Positions 50,968 through 63,504 are shown, counted from the first letter of the stretch. The stretch is DNA of 64,000 nucleotides from Nocardioides sp. (GCA_025924815.1 JAICHQ010000004.1:18331-82330); one strand, 5' to 3'. Notes: generated from the sequence alone by a model not told the origin. Made by a program: numbers and translations.

Positions 50968-51519
50968 TCAGCTCGAGGAGGGACTCGCCGAGTCGGTGGC
51001 CGTGGGGGAGGTCGACACCGACGGGGACTCGCTCGCCGACGGGGTGGCGACGTCGAGCCCGGCCCACTGCCCGTCGTCGAGGACGACGGGGACGTTCATG
51101 GTGACGTCCTCTCCGTTGTCGAACTGGAAGGAGATGTTGACGAACTGACCTGGGGTGAAGGTGCCGCTGACCGGGATGCCGTTGGTCGCGGCGAGGTTGC
51201 GCAGGCCTCCCGGCTCGAGCGAGAACGGCTGCGCCTCGGCGCTGGCGATGGCGGTGTTGTCGCCGGACGCACTCTGCAGGCTGACGGTCTTGGTCGTGCT
51301 GCCGTTGACGAACGTCGCCACGAACGTGCCCGAGTCGGCCTGCGTGGCGACCACGGCCGCGTTCAGGATGTCGACGGTTCCGTCGCGGTAGTCGACCCCG
51401 GCGGTGATGTTGTTGATGCGGTCGGTCGGATAGTTGAAGCCGCACGCCGTCAGGGCGGCGGTGGCGGCGAGGCCGGCCGCCGCGAGGGCCACGACGCGTC
51501 GCAGGTTCACGGGCGACAC
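50968..51519 (-). CDS. Putative lipoprotein
   Basis: [38 protein letters not shown]; lipobox LTAC. Confidence 0.8.
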   Translation of the reverse strand: MSPVNLRRVVALAAAGLAATAALTACGFNYPTDRINNITAGVDYRDGTVDILNAAVVATQADSGTFVATFVNGSTTKTVSLQSASGDNTAIASAEAQPFSLEPGGLRNLAATNGIPVSGTFTPGQFVNISFQFDNGEDVTMNVPVVLDDGQWAGLDVATPSASESPSVSTSPTATDSASPSSS

Positions 51520-51576
51520 CTTAGCGGGCGCTGCCGGGGAATCCTCCGGGTGCCACCACGCCGAGGGTCGGGCCGG

Positions 51577-52341
51577 CTATCGGCTCAGCCCCACCGTGCT
51601 CCCGACCACCAGGATCGCCCCGATCATGACCGCGCCGTAGAGGCCGCTGAGCACCAGGAGCCGAGGAGCGCCGACCCGGAGCGCCATCCGGAGGGGCAGG
51701 TGGTGGCGGCCGGCGCGGTTGTCGTCGACCAGGCCGGGCAGCGAGGTGAGGACGTGCACACCGATCCCGAGGAGGGCGGCGGCGACCGTCATCGCGATCG
51801 TGGGCGGGCGGCCGTCCGCGGCGCCGCCCCACCCGCCGTACGAGAGGTACGCCGGGTAGAGCGCGAAGGCGAGCGCCCACGAGAGCCACGACCAGCGACC
51901 TCCGCGCAGGACCCGGTTGCCCAGCATCCCCACGGCCAGGGAGAGCAGGTAGGCCAGCCCCGCGTCGATGCCGCTCGACAGCGCCAGGGGGATCACCAGC
52001 AGGGTGGCACAGGCCAGCGCGAAGGACAGCGTGCCTCGGTGGCGAGGACTCGCGACGAGGGGCTTGGTGGTCCGCCCGTCGGCGGCGTCGGTCCTGGCAT
52101 CGACCAGGTCGTTGTCCCATCCCAGCAGCGACTGCCCGGCCAGGACCGTGACCGCCACCAGGCAGACCTCCCTCGGCGGTCGCCCGGACACCGCGGCGGC
52201 GGCCGCCATCCCGGCGGTCGTGAGAAGCGCCTGGCGGGGGTGGGCCGCCCGGACCAGCAGGACCGGCGTCCAGCGGGCGGCGCCGCGCCCGGGCGGGACC
52301 GGTGTGGCCTCCGGGCCGGGCGGAGCCGACGGCGCTGACAT
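51577..52341 (-). CDS. UbiA-family prenyltransferase
   Basis: LLGWDNDLVDARTDAADGRTTKPLV; multiple TM segments; GATACT 7 nt before ATG. Confidence 0.88.
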   Translation of the reverse strand: MSAPSAPPGPEATPVPPGRGAARWTPVLLVRAAHPRQALLTTAGMAAAAAVSGRPPREVCLVAVTVLAGQSLLGWDNDLVDARTDAADGRTTKPLVASPRHRGTLSFALACATLLVIPLALSSGIDAGLAYLLSLAVGMLGNRVLRGGRWSWLSWALAFALYPAYLSYGGWGGAADGRPPTIAMTVAAALLGIGVHVLTSLPGLVDDNRAGRHHLPLRMALRVGAPRLLVLSGLYGAVMIGAILVVGSTVGLSR

Positions 52342-52538
52342 GTGCCGCAGTATCCGACATCGCCGTCGCGCGGGGCGTCGTACCGACCCGACACGCCGCA
52401 GGCGGACGCACCCTCCGGAAGGCACATCGGTGGGCCGTCTGTCAAGCCCGCAAACCCCGTCTGACCTGCGACGACGCGAAAGGGGAACGCCCGTGCGCGT
52501 GTTAGAATGGTCACCTAAGAAGGGTGGTACTGAAGAAC

Positions 52539-53024
52539 ATGTCTTTCACCGTGGGCGAAACGGTTGTGTATCCCAATCACGGGGCCGCTGTCATCGAGGA
52601 CATCGAGATGCGGAAGATCAAGGGGGAGGACAAGCAGTATCTCGTCCTTCGGATCGTGGCCCAGCAGGACCTCGTGGTCCGTGTCCCGGCCTGCAACCTC
52701 GACCTCGTCGGCGTGCGCGACGTGGTCGACAAGGAGGGCCTGGACCGCGTCTTCGACATTCTGCGTGCGGCGCACGTGGAGGAGCCGACCAACTGGTCGC
52801 GTCGCTACAAGGCCAATCTCGAGAAGCTGCACAGCGGCGACGTGATGAAGGTCTCCGAGGTCGTGCGCGACCTCTGGCGACGCGAGCGTGACCGCGGGCT
52901 GTCGGCCGGCGAGAAGCGGATGCTGGCCAAGGCGCGCCAGATCCTCGTCTCGGAGCTGGCGCTCGCCGAGAACACCAACGAGGACAAGGCCGAGGCGATC
53001 CTCGACGAGGTCCTGGCCTCCTGA
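52539..53024 (+). CDS. carD: CarD-family RNA polymerase-binding regulator
   Basis: [47 protein letters not shown] promoter at ~52502. Confidence 0.95.
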   Translation: MSFTVGETVVYPNHGAAVIEDIEMRKIKGEDKQYLVLRIVAQQDLVVRVPACNLDLVGVRDVVDKEGLDRVFDILRAAHVEEPTNWSRRYKANLEKLHSGDVMKVSEVVRDLWRRERDRGLSAGEKRMLAKARQILVSELALAENTNEDKAEAILDEVLAS

Positions 53025-53046
53025 CCTGCTGCTGGAAGCCGGTCGC

Positions 53047-53083
53047 CGAAGGCCCCGCACCACGACGGTGGGCGGGGCCTTCG
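53047..53083 (+). terminator. carD terminator hairpin
   Basis: CGAAGGCCCCGC...GCGGGGCCTTCG, 12-bp perfect stem. Confidence 0.7.
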
Positions 53084-53141
53084 CCATGTCCCGGACCGGT
53101 TCGACGGCCCTCCTGCCACGCAGGCCGTAGCCTCCTGCGTC

Positions 53142-53708
53142 ATGGACGACGACCTCGGACCGATCGCGCTCGGCGTCGTGGTCGAGCGCGACCGCGGCTC
53201 GCTGCCGTTCGCGCTGCTCCACGGCGAGCCCCTGGTGGCGTGCGCGGCATGGGCGGTGGGCGAGGCCGGGATCCAGCTCGTCGACCTCACGACGCCCTGG
53301 GCCGACGTCCGCGAGGCGGGGATGGCCCTGGTCTGGCACGACGCGCTCTGCCCGATGACGCCGCCGGCGTTCCTGGCCGGGTGCGTACGCCGTGCGGTCA
53401 CCGCGGGCGTCGTCGTCGCCGGCGTGCTGCCGGTCACCGACACGGTCACGGAGATCGTCGAGACCGACCGCGGCCCGATGCTGGGCGCGACCCACGACCG
53501 CGACGGTCTGCGACGCCTGGCCTCGCCGCTGGTGCTGCCTGGACCGGCCGTCGCCGGGCTCGACGACTGGCCCCCGGTCGAACTCGCGACAGCGCTCGCT
53601 GCCCTGCGCAGCCGGTTCGAGGTCGTCCTCGTCGAGGCGCCCCCCTCGGCTCGCCGGGTCCGTACGCCGGAGGACCTGTCGGCCCTGGCGGCGCTCACCG
53701 CGCCATGA
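53142..53708 (+). CDS. IspD-like protein lacking the canonical CTP-binding loop
   Basis: [42 protein letters not shown]...[16 protein letters not shown] parallels IspD; no AAGxGxR..K. Confidence 0.65.
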   Translation: MDDDLGPIALGVVVERDRGSLPFALLHGEPLVACAAWAVGEAGIQLVDLTTPWADVREAGMALVWHDALCPMTPPAFLAGCVRRAVTAGVVVAGVLPVTDTVTEIVETDRGPMLGATHDRDGLRRLASPLVLPGPAVAGLDDWPPVELATALAALRSRFEVVLVEAPPSARRVRTPEDLSALAALTAP

Positions 53709-54393
53709 GCGCCTCCGCGACGACGAAGTCGTCGGCCACGGTCAGCTTCAGGTTGTCCTCGTCGGAGTCGACGGCGGCGATGTCCAGGTCGGTGTAGGCC
53801 GCGAGGATGCCGGCGGTGTCGGTGGCCTCGAAACCGTCGTCCGCCGCCGCCCGGTGGGCTCGCAGCAGGTCGCCGGCCCGGAACGCCTGAGGGGTCTGGA
53901 CGCCGGCCAGAGTCTCGGGCAGGCGCGAGCCGTCCAGGGCGACCAGGTCGGGCAGCCGGACGACCGGGATGGCGCCGCCCCGACGCAGGGCGGCGGCCAG
54001 GACGGCCTGGTAGAGCGCCACGCCCGCGAGCGGCCGGGCGGCGTCGTGCATCGCCACCACGTCGATCTCGCCGGCGTCGATGGCCGGTCGCAACAGCGCG
54101 AGCGCCGCCCACTCCGACAGCTGCCGGGTCGCGCCGCCGGCCACCATGGCGACCTCAGGTCCGTCGTCACCGAGATGCGGCTCCACGGCGTCGCGGACGG
54201 CGTCCTGTTCGCCGTCGCGGACGACGAGGACCACCCGGTCGACGCCCGGGACCGCCCGGGCCGTGCGGACCGAGCGGGCGACGACGGGGACACCGGCCAG
54301 CGGGAGGAGGACCTTGTTCACCTTCGCGCCGACCCGGGTGCCGCTGCCGGCGGCGAGGACCACCACGGCGACGCTTTGCGCGGTGGACGGCAT
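53695..54393 (-). CDS. ispD: 2-C-methyl-D-erythritol 4-phosphate cytidylyltransferase
   Basis: [46 protein letters not shown]. Confidence 0.94.
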   Translation of the reverse strand: MPSTAQSVAVVVLAAGSGTRVGAKVNKVLLPLAGVPVVARSVRTARAVPGVDRVVLVVRDGEQDAVRDAVEPHLGDDGPEVAMVAGGATRQLSEWAALALLRPAIDAGEIDVVAMHDAARPLAGVALYQAVLAAALRRGGAIPVVRLPDLVALDGSRLPETLAGVQTPQAFRAGDLLRAHRAAADDGFEATDTAGILAAYTDLDIAAVDSDEDNLKLTVADDFVVAEALMAR

Positions 54394-54422
54394 GCCGAGA
54401 GTGTGCCCCAGCCGGCGGAGCG

Positions 54423-55127
54423 TCAGGCGGTCAGGACGCGATCGAGCGCGAACCGGGCGGCGGCCTCTGCATGTGCGTGGGCGGAGTCGATCAACGGGAT
54501 GGGCGAGTCCTCCGGCCGGACGAGCAGGCCGATCTCGGTGCAGGCGAGCACCACGGCCTGAGCGCCGGCCGCCGCGAGGCTCTCGATGACGCGGACGTAC
54601 TCGGCCCGCGACGCGTCGCAGACGACGCCCTGGGTGAGCTCGTCGAAGACCACCCGGTCGACGAGCCCGCGGTCGGCCTCGTCGGGTGAGACCGTCCGTA
54701 CGCCGTGCCGGGCCAGCCGGTCGGCGTAGAACGCCTCGCGCATCACCCAGGCCGTGCCGAGCAGGCCGACGGTGTCGATGCCCTGGTCGCGGGCCTGGGC
54801 GGCCACGGCGTCACCGATGTGCAGCAGGGGCACGTCGATCGCATCCTCGACCGCGGGAGCGACCTTGTGCATGAGGTTGGTACAGATCAGGACGGTGTCC
54901 GCGCCGGCGGCACACAGGCGTCGGCCGGCGTCGGCGAGCAGCCGTCCGGCGCCGTCCCAGTCCTCGGCCAGCTGGAGCGCACGCACCTGGTCGAAGTCGA
55001 GCGACTCCAGGACCAGGCGCGCGCTGTGGTGCCCGCCGAGCTCGGTGCTCACCACGTCGTTGATCAACCGGTAGTACTCCACCGTCGAGTGCCAGCTCAT
55101 GCCGCCGATCAGGCCGACCTTTCTCAT
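54423..55127 (-). CDS. Aspartate/glutamate racemase family protein
   Basis: [36 protein letters not shown]. Confidence 0.9.
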   Translation of the reverse strand: MRKVGLIGGMSWHSTVEYYRLINDVVSTELGGHHSARLVLESLDFDQVRALQLAEDWDGAGRLLADAGRRLCAAGADTVLICTNLMHKVAPAVEDAIDVPLLHIGDAVAAQARDQGIDTVGLLGTAWVMREAFYADRLARHGVRTVSPDEADRGLVDRVVFDELTQGVVCDASRAEYVRVIESLAAAGAQAVVLACTEIGLLVRPEDSPIPLIDSAHAHAEAAARFALDRVLTA

Positions 55128-55205
55128 GGCTCCATGGTGACCGCGTTGCGCACCCCAAGGAATCCCCGTCTTCCTTCGGTGTCCCATAAGCACTACTTTG
55201 GGCCG

Positions 55206-56087
55206 ATGGACCCCCGCCGGATGCTGATCTTCCGTACCGTCGCCCGGGCCGGCTCGATCAGCGGCGGCGCCCGCGAGCTGGGATGGACCCAGCCGGCGGT
55301 CAGCCAGCACCTCCAGACCCTCGAGCGGGACGCGGGGTCGCCGCTCCTCCTGCGGGGCGCGGGCGGCGTGTCGCTGACCGAGGCGGGCGAGGTGCTGCTC
55401 CGTCATGCCGACACGCTGGCCAGCGTGCTCCACGTCGCCGACGCCGAGCTGGACGACTTGGCGCAGGTACGCCGTGGCACGGTGCGGCTGGCCTGCTACC
55501 CCTCGGGCGCGGCCACCCGTGTGCCGGTGGGGCTGTCCGCCTTGCGCACCCGGCACCCGGGGGTCGACGTACACCTCACCGAGGCCGAGCCACCTGAGGC
55601 GCTGGCCATGGTGCACGACGGCACGGTCGACGTGGCCCTGGTGTTCGCCCACCGGGGCCAGGAGCTCGCCGAGCCCGACCTGGTGACCCATCCGCTCGGC
55701 GCCGACGACCTCCTGCTCGTGCTGCCGGACGGCCACCGCCGCGCCAGGACCCGCGGGCTGGGGCTCGGGCAGCTGGCGGACGAGACCTGGATCGCCGGCT
55801 GCGACCGGTGCCGCGCGTACCTCCTCGAGGCCTGTCGCGAGGCCGGCTTCGAGCCGCACGTGCGCCACGTCACCGACGACTACGTCGTGGTGCAGAACCT
55901 GGTCGCGCACGGTCTGGGGATCGCGCTCCTGCCCGACACCTCGCTCCAGGCGTTCCGGCACACGGAGGTGGCGGTACGCCGGGTGCGCGGCGTCGAGCCA
56001 CGGCGTCTCGGAGCCGTCCACCGGCCCGGAGTCGAGTCGATCCCCGCTGTGGGGGCCGTGCTCAGCGCCCTGGTCGAGGACGTCTGA
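55206..56087 (+). CDS. LysR-family transcriptional regulator
   Basis: MDPRRMLIFRTVARAGSISGGARELGWTQPAVSQHLQTLERDAG. Confidence 0.93.
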   Translation: MDPRRMLIFRTVARAGSISGGARELGWTQPAVSQHLQTLERDAGSPLLLRGAGGVSLTEAGEVLLRHADTLASVLHVADAELDDLAQVRRGTVRLACYPSGAATRVPVGLSALRTRHPGVDVHLTEAEPPEALAMVHDGTVDVALVFAHRGQELAEPDLVTHPLGADDLLLVLPDGHRRARTRGLGLGQLADETWIAGCDRCRAYLLEACREAGFEPHVRHVTDDYVVVQNLVAHGLGIALLPDTSLQAFRHTEVAVRRVRGVEPRRLGAVHRPGVESIPAVGAVLSALVEDV

Positions 56088-56090
56088 GCG

Positions 56091-56585
56091 TCACCGCACA
56101 AGGGCGCTCGCGATCGCCGCGACTCCTTCGCCGCGGCCGGTCATGCCCAGCCCGTCGGTCGTGGTCGCGCTGAGGGAGACCGGCGCGCCGATCGCCGCGG
56201 ACAGCGCGGCCGTCGCCTCATCGCGGCGGGTCCCGAGCCGCGGACGGTTCCCGATGATCTGGACGGCGACGTTCCCGATCTCGTAGCCGGCCCGGCGTAC
56301 CCGGGCGGCGGTCTCGGCCAGCAGCGCCGCCCCCGAGGCGCCGGCCCATTCCGGCTCGGCGGTCCCGAAGATCGTGCCGAGGTCGCCGAGCCCGGCCGCC
56401 GACAGCAAGGCGTCGCACATCGCGTGCGCGGCGACGTCGCCGTCCGAGTGGCCTTCGAGGCCGCGGGGCTCGTCCGGCCAGGCGAGACCGGCCAGATGCA
56501 TCGGCACTCCGTCGGCGAGCCGATGGGCGTCGGCGCCGATGCCCGTCCGCACTTCGTAAGAATCTGCCGCCACGTCGACGATCAT
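56091..56585 (-). CDS. ispF: 2-C-methyl-D-erythritol 2,4-cyclodiphosphate synthase
   Basis: [61 protein letters not shown]. Confidence 0.95.
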   Translation of the reverse strand: MIVDVAADSYEVRTGIGADAHRLADGVPMHLAGLAWPDEPRGLEGHSDGDVAAHAMCDALLSAAGLGDLGTIFGTAEPEWAGASGAALLAETAARVRRAGYEIGNVAVQIIGNRPRLGTRRDEATAALSAAIGAPVSLSATTTDGLGMTGRGEGVAAIASALVR

Positions 56586-56606
56586 GCCCGAGCGACAATC
56601 GATCCC

Positions 56607-58115
56607 GTGCGGAAGCGTGCGCCGTGGGCGCTGGCGGGTCTGGTGGCCGGCCTCGGAGGCCTGGCGACGGCGTACCTCACGGCCGCCTGGCTGGGGCTGC
56701 GTGGCAACCCCGTCACCGATGTCGCCGAGCTGGTCATCCGCCTGACCCCGGGTGCGGTCGCCGAGGACGCGATCAGCCGGCTCGGCCACCACGACAAGCC
56801 ACTGCTCGTGACCGGGGTGCTGGTCGGGGCGATGCTTCTCTTCGCGGTGTTCGGGATCCTCGCGCGATGGTCGGCCGCGGCGGGGGCCGGTGGCTTCGTC
56901 GCGCTCGGGGTGGTCGGGCTGATCGCCGACCAGTCGCAGTTCGGCGCTCCCGCCACCGGGATCCTGCCGATCCTGGTCGGCGTCCTGACCTGGCTGGCGC
57001 TGCTCAACGTGGTGACCGGCCCGCTGCGGCCGCGCCCGTTCCGCGACGAGATGGACGTGCACCGCCGCTACCTCCTGGTCGCTGCGGGCGTGGGCGTGGG
57101 CAGCGCGGTCGTCGGGCTGCTCGGCTGGAAGGTCGGCGGGCACCGCCGCGCCGTCGACGCCGCCCGCGGGGCTCTCGACCTGCCCGGCGTCACCGACCCG
57201 GGACCGCCGCCGGGGGTGGAGGTGGGGCTGGACGGGATCGCGGTCTGGCAGACGCCCAGCAACCGCTTCTACCGCATCGACACCTCCCTCAGTCCGCCGG
57301 CGATCTCACCGGGCGACTGGAGCGTGCGCATCCACGGGATGGTCGAGCGCGAGATCACCCTGTCGTACGCCGACCTCCTGAAGCGCCCGCGCCGCGAGAG
57401 CTGGCTGACGCTCAACTGCGTGTCGAACCCCGTCGGCGGTGACCTGATCAGCAACGCCTGGTGGAGCGGCGTCCACCTCAAGGACCTGCTCGAGGAGGCA
57501 GGTGTCCGCCAGGGTGCCGACGCCGTCAAGCAGACCTCGGACGACGGCTGGACCTGCGGGACGCCGCTGTCGGCGATGCTCGACGACCGCGGGGCGATGC
57601 TGGCCTACGCGATGAACGGCCAGCCGCTGCCCATCGAGCACGGCTTCCCGGTGCGCACCCTGGTGCCCGGGCTGTACGGCTACGTCTCGGCCTGCAAGTG
57701 GGTGCGCGACATCGAGGTGACCACGTTCGACTCGTTCACGGCGTACTGGACCGATCGCGGCTGGTCGCCGCTCGGGCCGGTCAAGCTGGCGTCGCGGATC
57801 GACGTACCGGGCAACGGTCACCACGTGCCCGCCGGGCAGGTGCGAGTGGGCGGCCTGGCCTGGCAGCAGCACACCGGGATCTCGGCGGTGGAGGTGCAGC
57901 TCGACGGCGGCGGCTGGCAGCCGGCCACGATCGCCAGCCGGAACCTGACCGACTCGTGGGTCCAGTGGGTCGCCACCGTCGACGCGTCCGCGGGCGCCCA
58001 CCGGCTCGCCTGCCGGGCCGTGAACGACGACGGTCAGGTGCAGACCGCCGTGCGCGCCGACCCCGTGCCGAACGGCGCCACGGGGTGGCACACGATCTCG
58101 TTCACCGCGGACTGA
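56607..58115 (+). CDS. Membrane-anchored molybdopterin-dependent oxidoreductase (sulfite-oxidase family)
   Basis: N-terminal TM helices; [40 protein letters not shown] 7 nt before GTG. Confidence 0.9.
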   Translation: MRKRAPWALAGLVAGLGGLATAYLTAAWLGLRGNPVTDVAELVIRLTPGAVAEDAISRLGHHDKPLLVTGVLVGAMLLFAVFGILARWSAAAGAGGFVALGVVGLIADQSQFGAPATGILPILVGVLTWLALLNVVTGPLRPRPFRDEMDVHRRYLLVAAGVGVGSAVVGLLGWKVGGHRRAVDAARGALDLPGVTDPGPPPGVEVGLDGIAVWQTPSNRFYRIDTSLSPPAISPGDWSVRIHGMVEREITLSYADLLKRPRRESWLTLNCVSNPVGGDLISNAWWSGVHLKDLLEEAGVRQGADAVKQTSDDGWTCGTPLSAMLDDRGAMLAYAMNGQPLPIEHGFPVRTLVPGLYGYVSACKWVRDIEVTTFDSFTAYWTDRGWSPLGPVKLASRIDVPGNGHHVPAGQVRVGGLAWQQHTGISAVEVQLDGGGWQPATIASRNLTDSWVQWVATVDASAGAHRLACRAVNDDGQVQTAVRADPVPNGATGWHTISFTAD

Positions 58116-58833
58116 TCGCGCCCGCCGCGTTCCGCGCGGTCACCCGGATGACGCGGTAGCGCTTCGAGGTCGCGGTGATGCTCCTGGTGCGGGCGATGAT
58201 CATGCGGTACTTCGTGCCGGACCGGCTCCCGGTGACACCGATCCGGTAGGCACCCCGGGACGTCGTACGGACGACGCGGTAGCGCTGCCAGGAGCCGTGC
58301 TTGACCTGGACGGTGATCTTGTGGCGCGCGGTCCGCGGGATCAGGTGCCCGCTGATGTGGCAGCGACCGTGGGGGCAGGCGCTGGTGTCCTTGAAGTTCC
58401 ACAGGGTGATCACGGTGACCACGTTGGAGTACGACGGGTCGTAGGTCGTGCTGGTGTCGGGGTCGGTCCCGCCGAGGTAGTGGAAGCGGTACCGCACGTT
58501 GCCCTTGGCGTGGCTGCCGTAGCTGTCGAAGCGGACCCCGTCGGTGGTGTCCGGGTCTGTCTTCACGTCGGCCCAGCTCCGCCCGGGGAGTCGCCGCTGC
58601 AAGACGGCGCTGCCCGTGTAGACGAGGCCGCCCAAGGGATCGGCGACGGTGGCCTCCAGGTAGCCGATGGCGTCGCCGTACTGTCCCTTGACCGTCGTCT
58701 GCTGGTTCATCGTGAGCTTGGCGGTCGTCGCGACCGTGCCCGCCGCCTGCGCCGGCCCGGTGGCCAGGACCGCCGCGGCTCCCAGCGTGATCGTCAGCGA
58801 TGTCAGGACGGCACCGAGCTTCTTCGTGCGCAT
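58102..58833 (-). CDS. Hypothetical secreted protein
   Basis: MRTKKLGAVLTSLTITLGAAAVLATGPAQAAG signal peptide; RYRxxR repeats at C-terminus. Confidence 0.75.
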   Translation of the reverse strand: MRTKKLGAVLTSLTITLGAAAVLATGPAQAAGTVATTAKLTMNQQTTVKGQYGDAIGYLEATVADPLGGLVYTGSAVLQRRLPGRSWADVKTDPDTTDGVRFDSYGSHAKGNVRYRFHYLGGTDPDTSTTYDPSYSNVVTVITLWNFKDTSACPHGRCHISGHLIPRTARHKITVQVKHGSWQRYRVVRTTSRGAYRIGVTGSRSGTKYRMIIARTRSITATSKRYRVIRVTARNAAGAISPR

Positions 58834-58971
58834 GTGAGTTCTCCCCGTTGAAGTGACATGACGCCGTCCCCCGAGACTGCGGAGAGCGGGCCGCGGCAGT
58901 ACATCACCCGAAGGCGGCGGTAGTGTGCGAAATGCAGGAAGAAGAAGCTGTGACGGCGATGGCGGAGCGGG

Positions 58972-59934
<963 letters not shown>

Positions 59935-59982
59935 GGTCACGACGATAGGGGAGCGCCCGCGACCCGCCCCTAGAATCGGCGG

Positions 59983-61413
59983 GTGACTCTCCGGCTCCAC
60001 GACACCGCGACCCGCGACGTGCGCGAGTTCGTCCCCCTCGAGCAGGGGAAGGCGGGCATCTACGTCTGCGGACTGACGGTGCAGAGCGAGCCGCACGTCG
60101 GGCACGTCCGTTCCGCGGTCAACTTCGACGTGCTGCGTCGCTGGCTGACCGCCTCCGGGTACGCCGTGACCTTCATCCGCAACGTGACCGACATCGACGA
60201 CAAGATCCTGGCCAAGGGCGAGGCCCAGGGCCGGCCGTGGTTCGAGATCGCCTACCTGATGGGCCGCGAGCTCGACAAGGCGCTCGACGCGATCAACGTG
60301 CTGCCGCCGACGTACGAGCCGGCGGCGACCGGGCACGTGCCGGAGATCCTGGAGCTGATCGGTCGGCTGGTCGAGCGCGGCCACGCCTACCCGGCGCAGG
60401 ACGGCTCGGGCGACGTCTACTTCGACGTGCGCTCGTGGCCGGCGTACGGCGAGCTGACGCGGCAGAAGGTCGACGACATGGAGCCCGCCGAGGACGCCGA
60501 TCCGCGCGGCAAGCGCGACCCGCGCGACTTCGCGCTGTGGAAGGGCTGGAAGAAGGCGCTCGAGCCGGAGACGGCGGCCTGGCCGTCGCCGTACGGGCCC
60601 GGGCGCCCGGGCTGGCACATCGAGTGCTCGGCGATGGCGGCGAAGTACCTCGGCCCGGCCTTCGACATCCACGGCGGAGGCGTCGACCTGCGCTTCCCCC
60701 ATCACGAGAACGAGCTGGCCCAGTCGCGGGCGGCGGGGCAGCCGTTCGCGTCGTACTGGCTGCACAACGCCTGGATCACCACCGCCGGCGAGAAGATGTC
60801 GAAGTCGCTGGGCAACTCGATGCTGATCCCGTCGGTGCTCGAGCGGGTGCGTGGGATCGAGCTGCGCTACTACATGGTCTCCGCGCACTACCGCTCGCAC
60901 GTCGAGTTCTCGTTCGAGGCTCTGGACGACGCCGCAGTGGCCTTCCGCCGGATCGAGTCCTTCCTGGCGCGGGTGTCGGCGCCGTCGGTCGAGCTCGTCG
61001 AGACCACGGCTCTTCCCCGACCCTTCGTCGACGCGATGGACGACGATCTCGGCACGCCCGCGGCCATCGCGGTGATCCACGACCACGTGCGCGAGGGCAA
61101 CCGGTTGCTGGCCTCGGGTGGAGACGCGTGCGCCGCGGCCGTCGCGATCCGGGCGATGCTCGACGTGCTCGGGCTCGACCCCGCGGACCCCGCCTGGGGC
61201 GCGACCGGAGGCCCGCACGACGCGCGGCTCGACGCCGCCGTCGACGCGCTGGTCACGGTGCTGCTCGAGGAGCGGTCGGCGGCGCGCGCCGCCCAGGACT
61301 GGGCCCGGGCAGACGCGATCCGCGACCGGATCGCGGCCGCCGGCATCGCGGTCGAGGACACGCCCCAGGGCCCGACGTGGACCCTGGCCGAGACCTCGGG
61401 GGGCGAGGGCTGA
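59983..61413 (+). CDS. cysS: Cysteinyl-tRNA synthetase
   Basis: [45 protein letters not shown] 6 nt before GTG. Confidence 0.96.
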   Translation: MTLRLHDTATRDVREFVPLEQGKAGIYVCGLTVQSEPHVGHVRSAVNFDVLRRWLTASGYAVTFIRNVTDIDDKILAKGEAQGRPWFEIAYLMGRELDKALDAINVLPPTYEPAATGHVPEILELIGRLVERGHAYPAQDGSGDVYFDVRSWPAYGELTRQKVDDMEPAEDADPRGKRDPRDFALWKGWKKALEPETAAWPSPYGPGRPGWHIECSAMAAKYLGPAFDIHGGGVDLRFPHHENELAQSRAAGQPFASYWLHNAWITTAGEKMSKSLGNSMLIPSVLERVRGIELRYYMVSAHYRSHVEFSFEALDDAAVAFRRIESFLARVSAPSVELVETTALPRPFVDAMDDDLGTPAAIAVIHDHVREGNRLLASGGDACAAAVAIRAMLDVLGLDPADPAWGATGGPHDARLDAAVDALVTVLLEERSAARAAQDWARADAIRDRIAAAGIAVEDTPQGPTWTLAETSGGEG

Positions 61414-62363
61414 TGCCCGGCAACAGTCAGCGCAAGGGGGCGATCCGCAAGTCCTCGAAGCGGCCCACGGCCGGCTCGGGGGGTCGGGTCCGCCGTGGTC
61501 TCGAGGGGCGCGGAGCGACCCCGAAGGCCGTCGACCGGCCCAACCACAAGGCCTACAAGCTCAAGGCGAGGGCCGAGCGCGAGGCCGCACGCCGGCCGAA
61601 GAAGCGGGCCGGCGACGGCGAGGAGTGGATCGCCGGGCGCAACTCCGTGCTCGAGGCGCTCCGCGCCAGCGTACCCGTCAGCGGGGTGTACGTCGCCGAG
61701 GGCTCCGAGCGCGACGCGCGCGTGCGCGAGGCGTTCAAGATCGCCGCCGACCGGGGCATCTCACTGCTCGAGGTGACCAAGGGCGAGCTGGACCGGCGTA
61801 CGGACAAGGCCGTGCACCAGGGCCTCGCAGCGCGGGTGCCGGCCTACGAGTACGCCACGCCGAGCGACCTCCTCGACGCCGCCGCGGAGCGCGGTGAGTC
61901 GCCCCTCATCGTCGTCCTCGACTCCGTGACCGACCCGCGCAACCTCGGCGCCGTCGTCAGGTCGGCCTCCGGCTTCGGCGCGCACGGCGTGATCATCCCG
62001 GAGCGTCGTGCGGCCCGGATGACGGCGGCGGCCTGGAAGACCTCGGCCGGCGCCGCGGCCCGCATCCCGGTCGCCCAGGCCACCAACCTCGTGCGGACCC
62101 TCAAGGAGCTCCAGGACGCCGGCTGCCAGGTGGTCGGCCTCGCCGCGGCTGGCGACCTCTCGCTGCCCGACCTGCTCGCCGACCCCGACCTCGCCTCCGG
62201 CCCGCTGGTCGTGGTGGTCGGCTCGGAAGGCGACGGGCTGGGCCGTCTCGTCGGCGAGACCTGCGACCGGCTGGTCTCCATCCCGATGGCCTCCGGCCTG
62301 GAGTCCTTGAACGCCGGTGTCGCCGCCGCGATCACCCTCTACGCCCTCTCCCTGCACCGCTGA
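61413..62363 (+). CDS. rlmB: 23S rRNA (guanosine-2'-O-)-methyltransferase RlmB
   Basis: EEWIAGRNSVLEALRA; VLDSVTDPRNLGAVVRSASGFGAHGVIIPERRAA; VVVVGSEGDGLGRL. Confidence 0.95.
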   Translation: MPGNSQRKGAIRKSSKRPTAGSGGRVRRGLEGRGATPKAVDRPNHKAYKLKARAEREAARRPKKRAGDGEEWIAGRNSVLEALRASVPVSGVYVAEGSERDARVREAFKIAADRGISLLEVTKGELDRRTDKAVHQGLAARVPAYEYATPSDLLDAAAERGESPLIVVLDSVTDPRNLGAVVRSASGFGAHGVIIPERRAARMTAAAWKTSAGAAARIPVAQATNLVRTLKELQDAGCQVVGLAAAGDLSLPDLLADPDLASGPLVVVVGSEGDGLGRLVGETCDRLVSIPMASGLESLNAGVAAAITLYALSLHR

Positions 62364-62365
62364 CG

Positions 62366-62429
62366 CCCAAGTGGGACTTCTCCGCCGCCCAAGTGGGAGT
62401 TCTCCGCGCTCGAGGTGGGACTTCTCCGC
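62366..62429 (+). repeat. Three direct 22-bp-period repeats (family 2, forward)
   Basis: CCCAAGTGGGACTTCTCCGC / CCCAAGTGGGAGTTCTCCGC / TCGAGGTGGGACTTCTCCGC. Confidence 0.92.
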
Positions 62430-62430
62430 G

Positions 62431-63378
62431 TCATCGCCGGGTACGCCGGCGCTCGCCGCAGGCGTAGCGTGGCGGCCGCGCGGGCGAGCGCTCGGCCAGT
62501 ACGCCGCGGAGCTCTTGCAGCCAACGGTCGAGTCGTGGGCCGTCGAAGTCCTCCTTGCGGACGACGATGATGTACCAGCCCAGCCTTTCGAGGGCATGCC
62601 GCCGATTCTCGTCCGACTCGACGTCCTCATCCTCCGTGTGGTGCTCATCGCCGTCGTACTCGACCCCGACCCATCGTCCGCGATAGCCCAGATCGAGCCG
62701 TCGTCGTCCCAGCTCCGGCACCCGGACCCAGACCTGCGGCTCCGGCACGGGCAGACCCGCGTCGATGATCTCCATCCGCACCCAGGACTCGCGGATCGAC
62801 TCGGGGCGCCCGTCGGCGTACTCGACCAGCTCGCGCAGCTGGGTGCACCCTCGTCGACCGCCGAACCGGCGCAGCATCGCGCGGTAGTCGTCCTTGGAGA
62901 CTCCGCATGAGTGCATGAACGCGTCGAGTACGCCGAGCGCCTGGCGCCGGCCGCGCCGGCACGCGAGATCGCAGGCGGTCCGGACGGGGCTGCTGACCCG
63001 CACGCCTCCCACCTCCCAGATCTCCTCTGCCCGGAGGTCTCGCTTGCCACCGTGGATGCCCGATCGAGTGGTGCGGTCGTGGCCGCCGACCCGGACCACG
63101 TCGAGGTCGAGTGGCGCGTCGAGAGCCGCATGCGGTTGGCAGTCGACAGCCCACAACCACGCGGCGGTGTGGTCGCAGACGACGGCATGATCCGGGAGGA
63201 CCTTGGCGATGCACGCTGCTCTGATCTCGATCGTCGGCGGCACGTCTCGGTGCAGGTAGACCCCTCGCAGCACACGGTTCAGCACGCCGAGGCGGACGAG
63301 GCCGGAGGCCTGCTGCGACGAGAGGCCGAGGGCGGCGAGGTCGGTCAGGGTCAGGGGTGTCATGGGCAACGTGTTCAT
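62431..63378 (-). CDS. AbiEi-like N-terminal HTH + DUF559/Vsr-like nuclease-fold protein
   Basis: LTLTDLAALGLSSQQASGLVRLGVLNRVLRGVYLH...; LDLGYRGRWVGVEYDGDEHHTEDEDVESDENRRHALERLGWYIIVVRKED. Confidence 0.8.
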   Translation of the reverse strand: MNTLPMTPLTLTDLAALGLSSQQASGLVRLGVLNRVLRGVYLHRDVPPTIEIRAACIAKVLPDHAVVCDHTAAWLWAVDCQPHAALDAPLDLDVVRVGGHDRTTRSGIHGGKRDLRAEEIWEVGGVRVSSPVRTACDLACRRGRRQALGVLDAFMHSCGVSKDDYRAMLRRFGGRRGCTQLRELVEYADGRPESIRESWVRMEIIDAGLPVPEPQVWVRVPELGRRRLDLGYRGRWVGVEYDGDEHHTEDEDVESDENRRHALERLGWYIIVVRKEDFDGPRLDRWLQELRGVLAERSPARPPRYACGERRRTRR

Positions 63379-63460
63379 GGCGTTGAACTGCCCGGAATCC
63401 GAGGGCGAGGAACCGGGCGTCGCGCCGGCTGTGGAAAACCCGCCGACACGCGCTGCCAGA

Positions 63461-63504
63461 GGCGGAGAAGCCCCACCTCGGCGACGGAGAAGTCCCACTT
63501 CGGC
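63461..63504 (-). repeat. Two 22-bp-period repeats (family 2, inverted)
   Basis: GGCGGAGAAGCCCCACCTCGGC / GACGGAGAAGTCCCACTTCGGC, reverse complement of the left array. Confidence 0.92.

Noticed and set aside
38889-55127. Two aspartate/glutamate racemase genes (38889-39581 and 54423-55127) as a linked duplication
   Set aside because: Same family but clearly diverged and about 15 kb apart; no flanking repeats
62366-62429. CRISPR array
   Set aside because: Only three units with 22-bp period and essentially no unique spacers; inverted copies lie on the other side of the gene; no cas genes
62431-63378. AbiE type IV toxin-antitoxin system
   Set aside because: Only the AbiEi-like N-terminal region is present; no AbiEii nucleotidyltransferase toxin next to it, and a nuclease-like domain is fused
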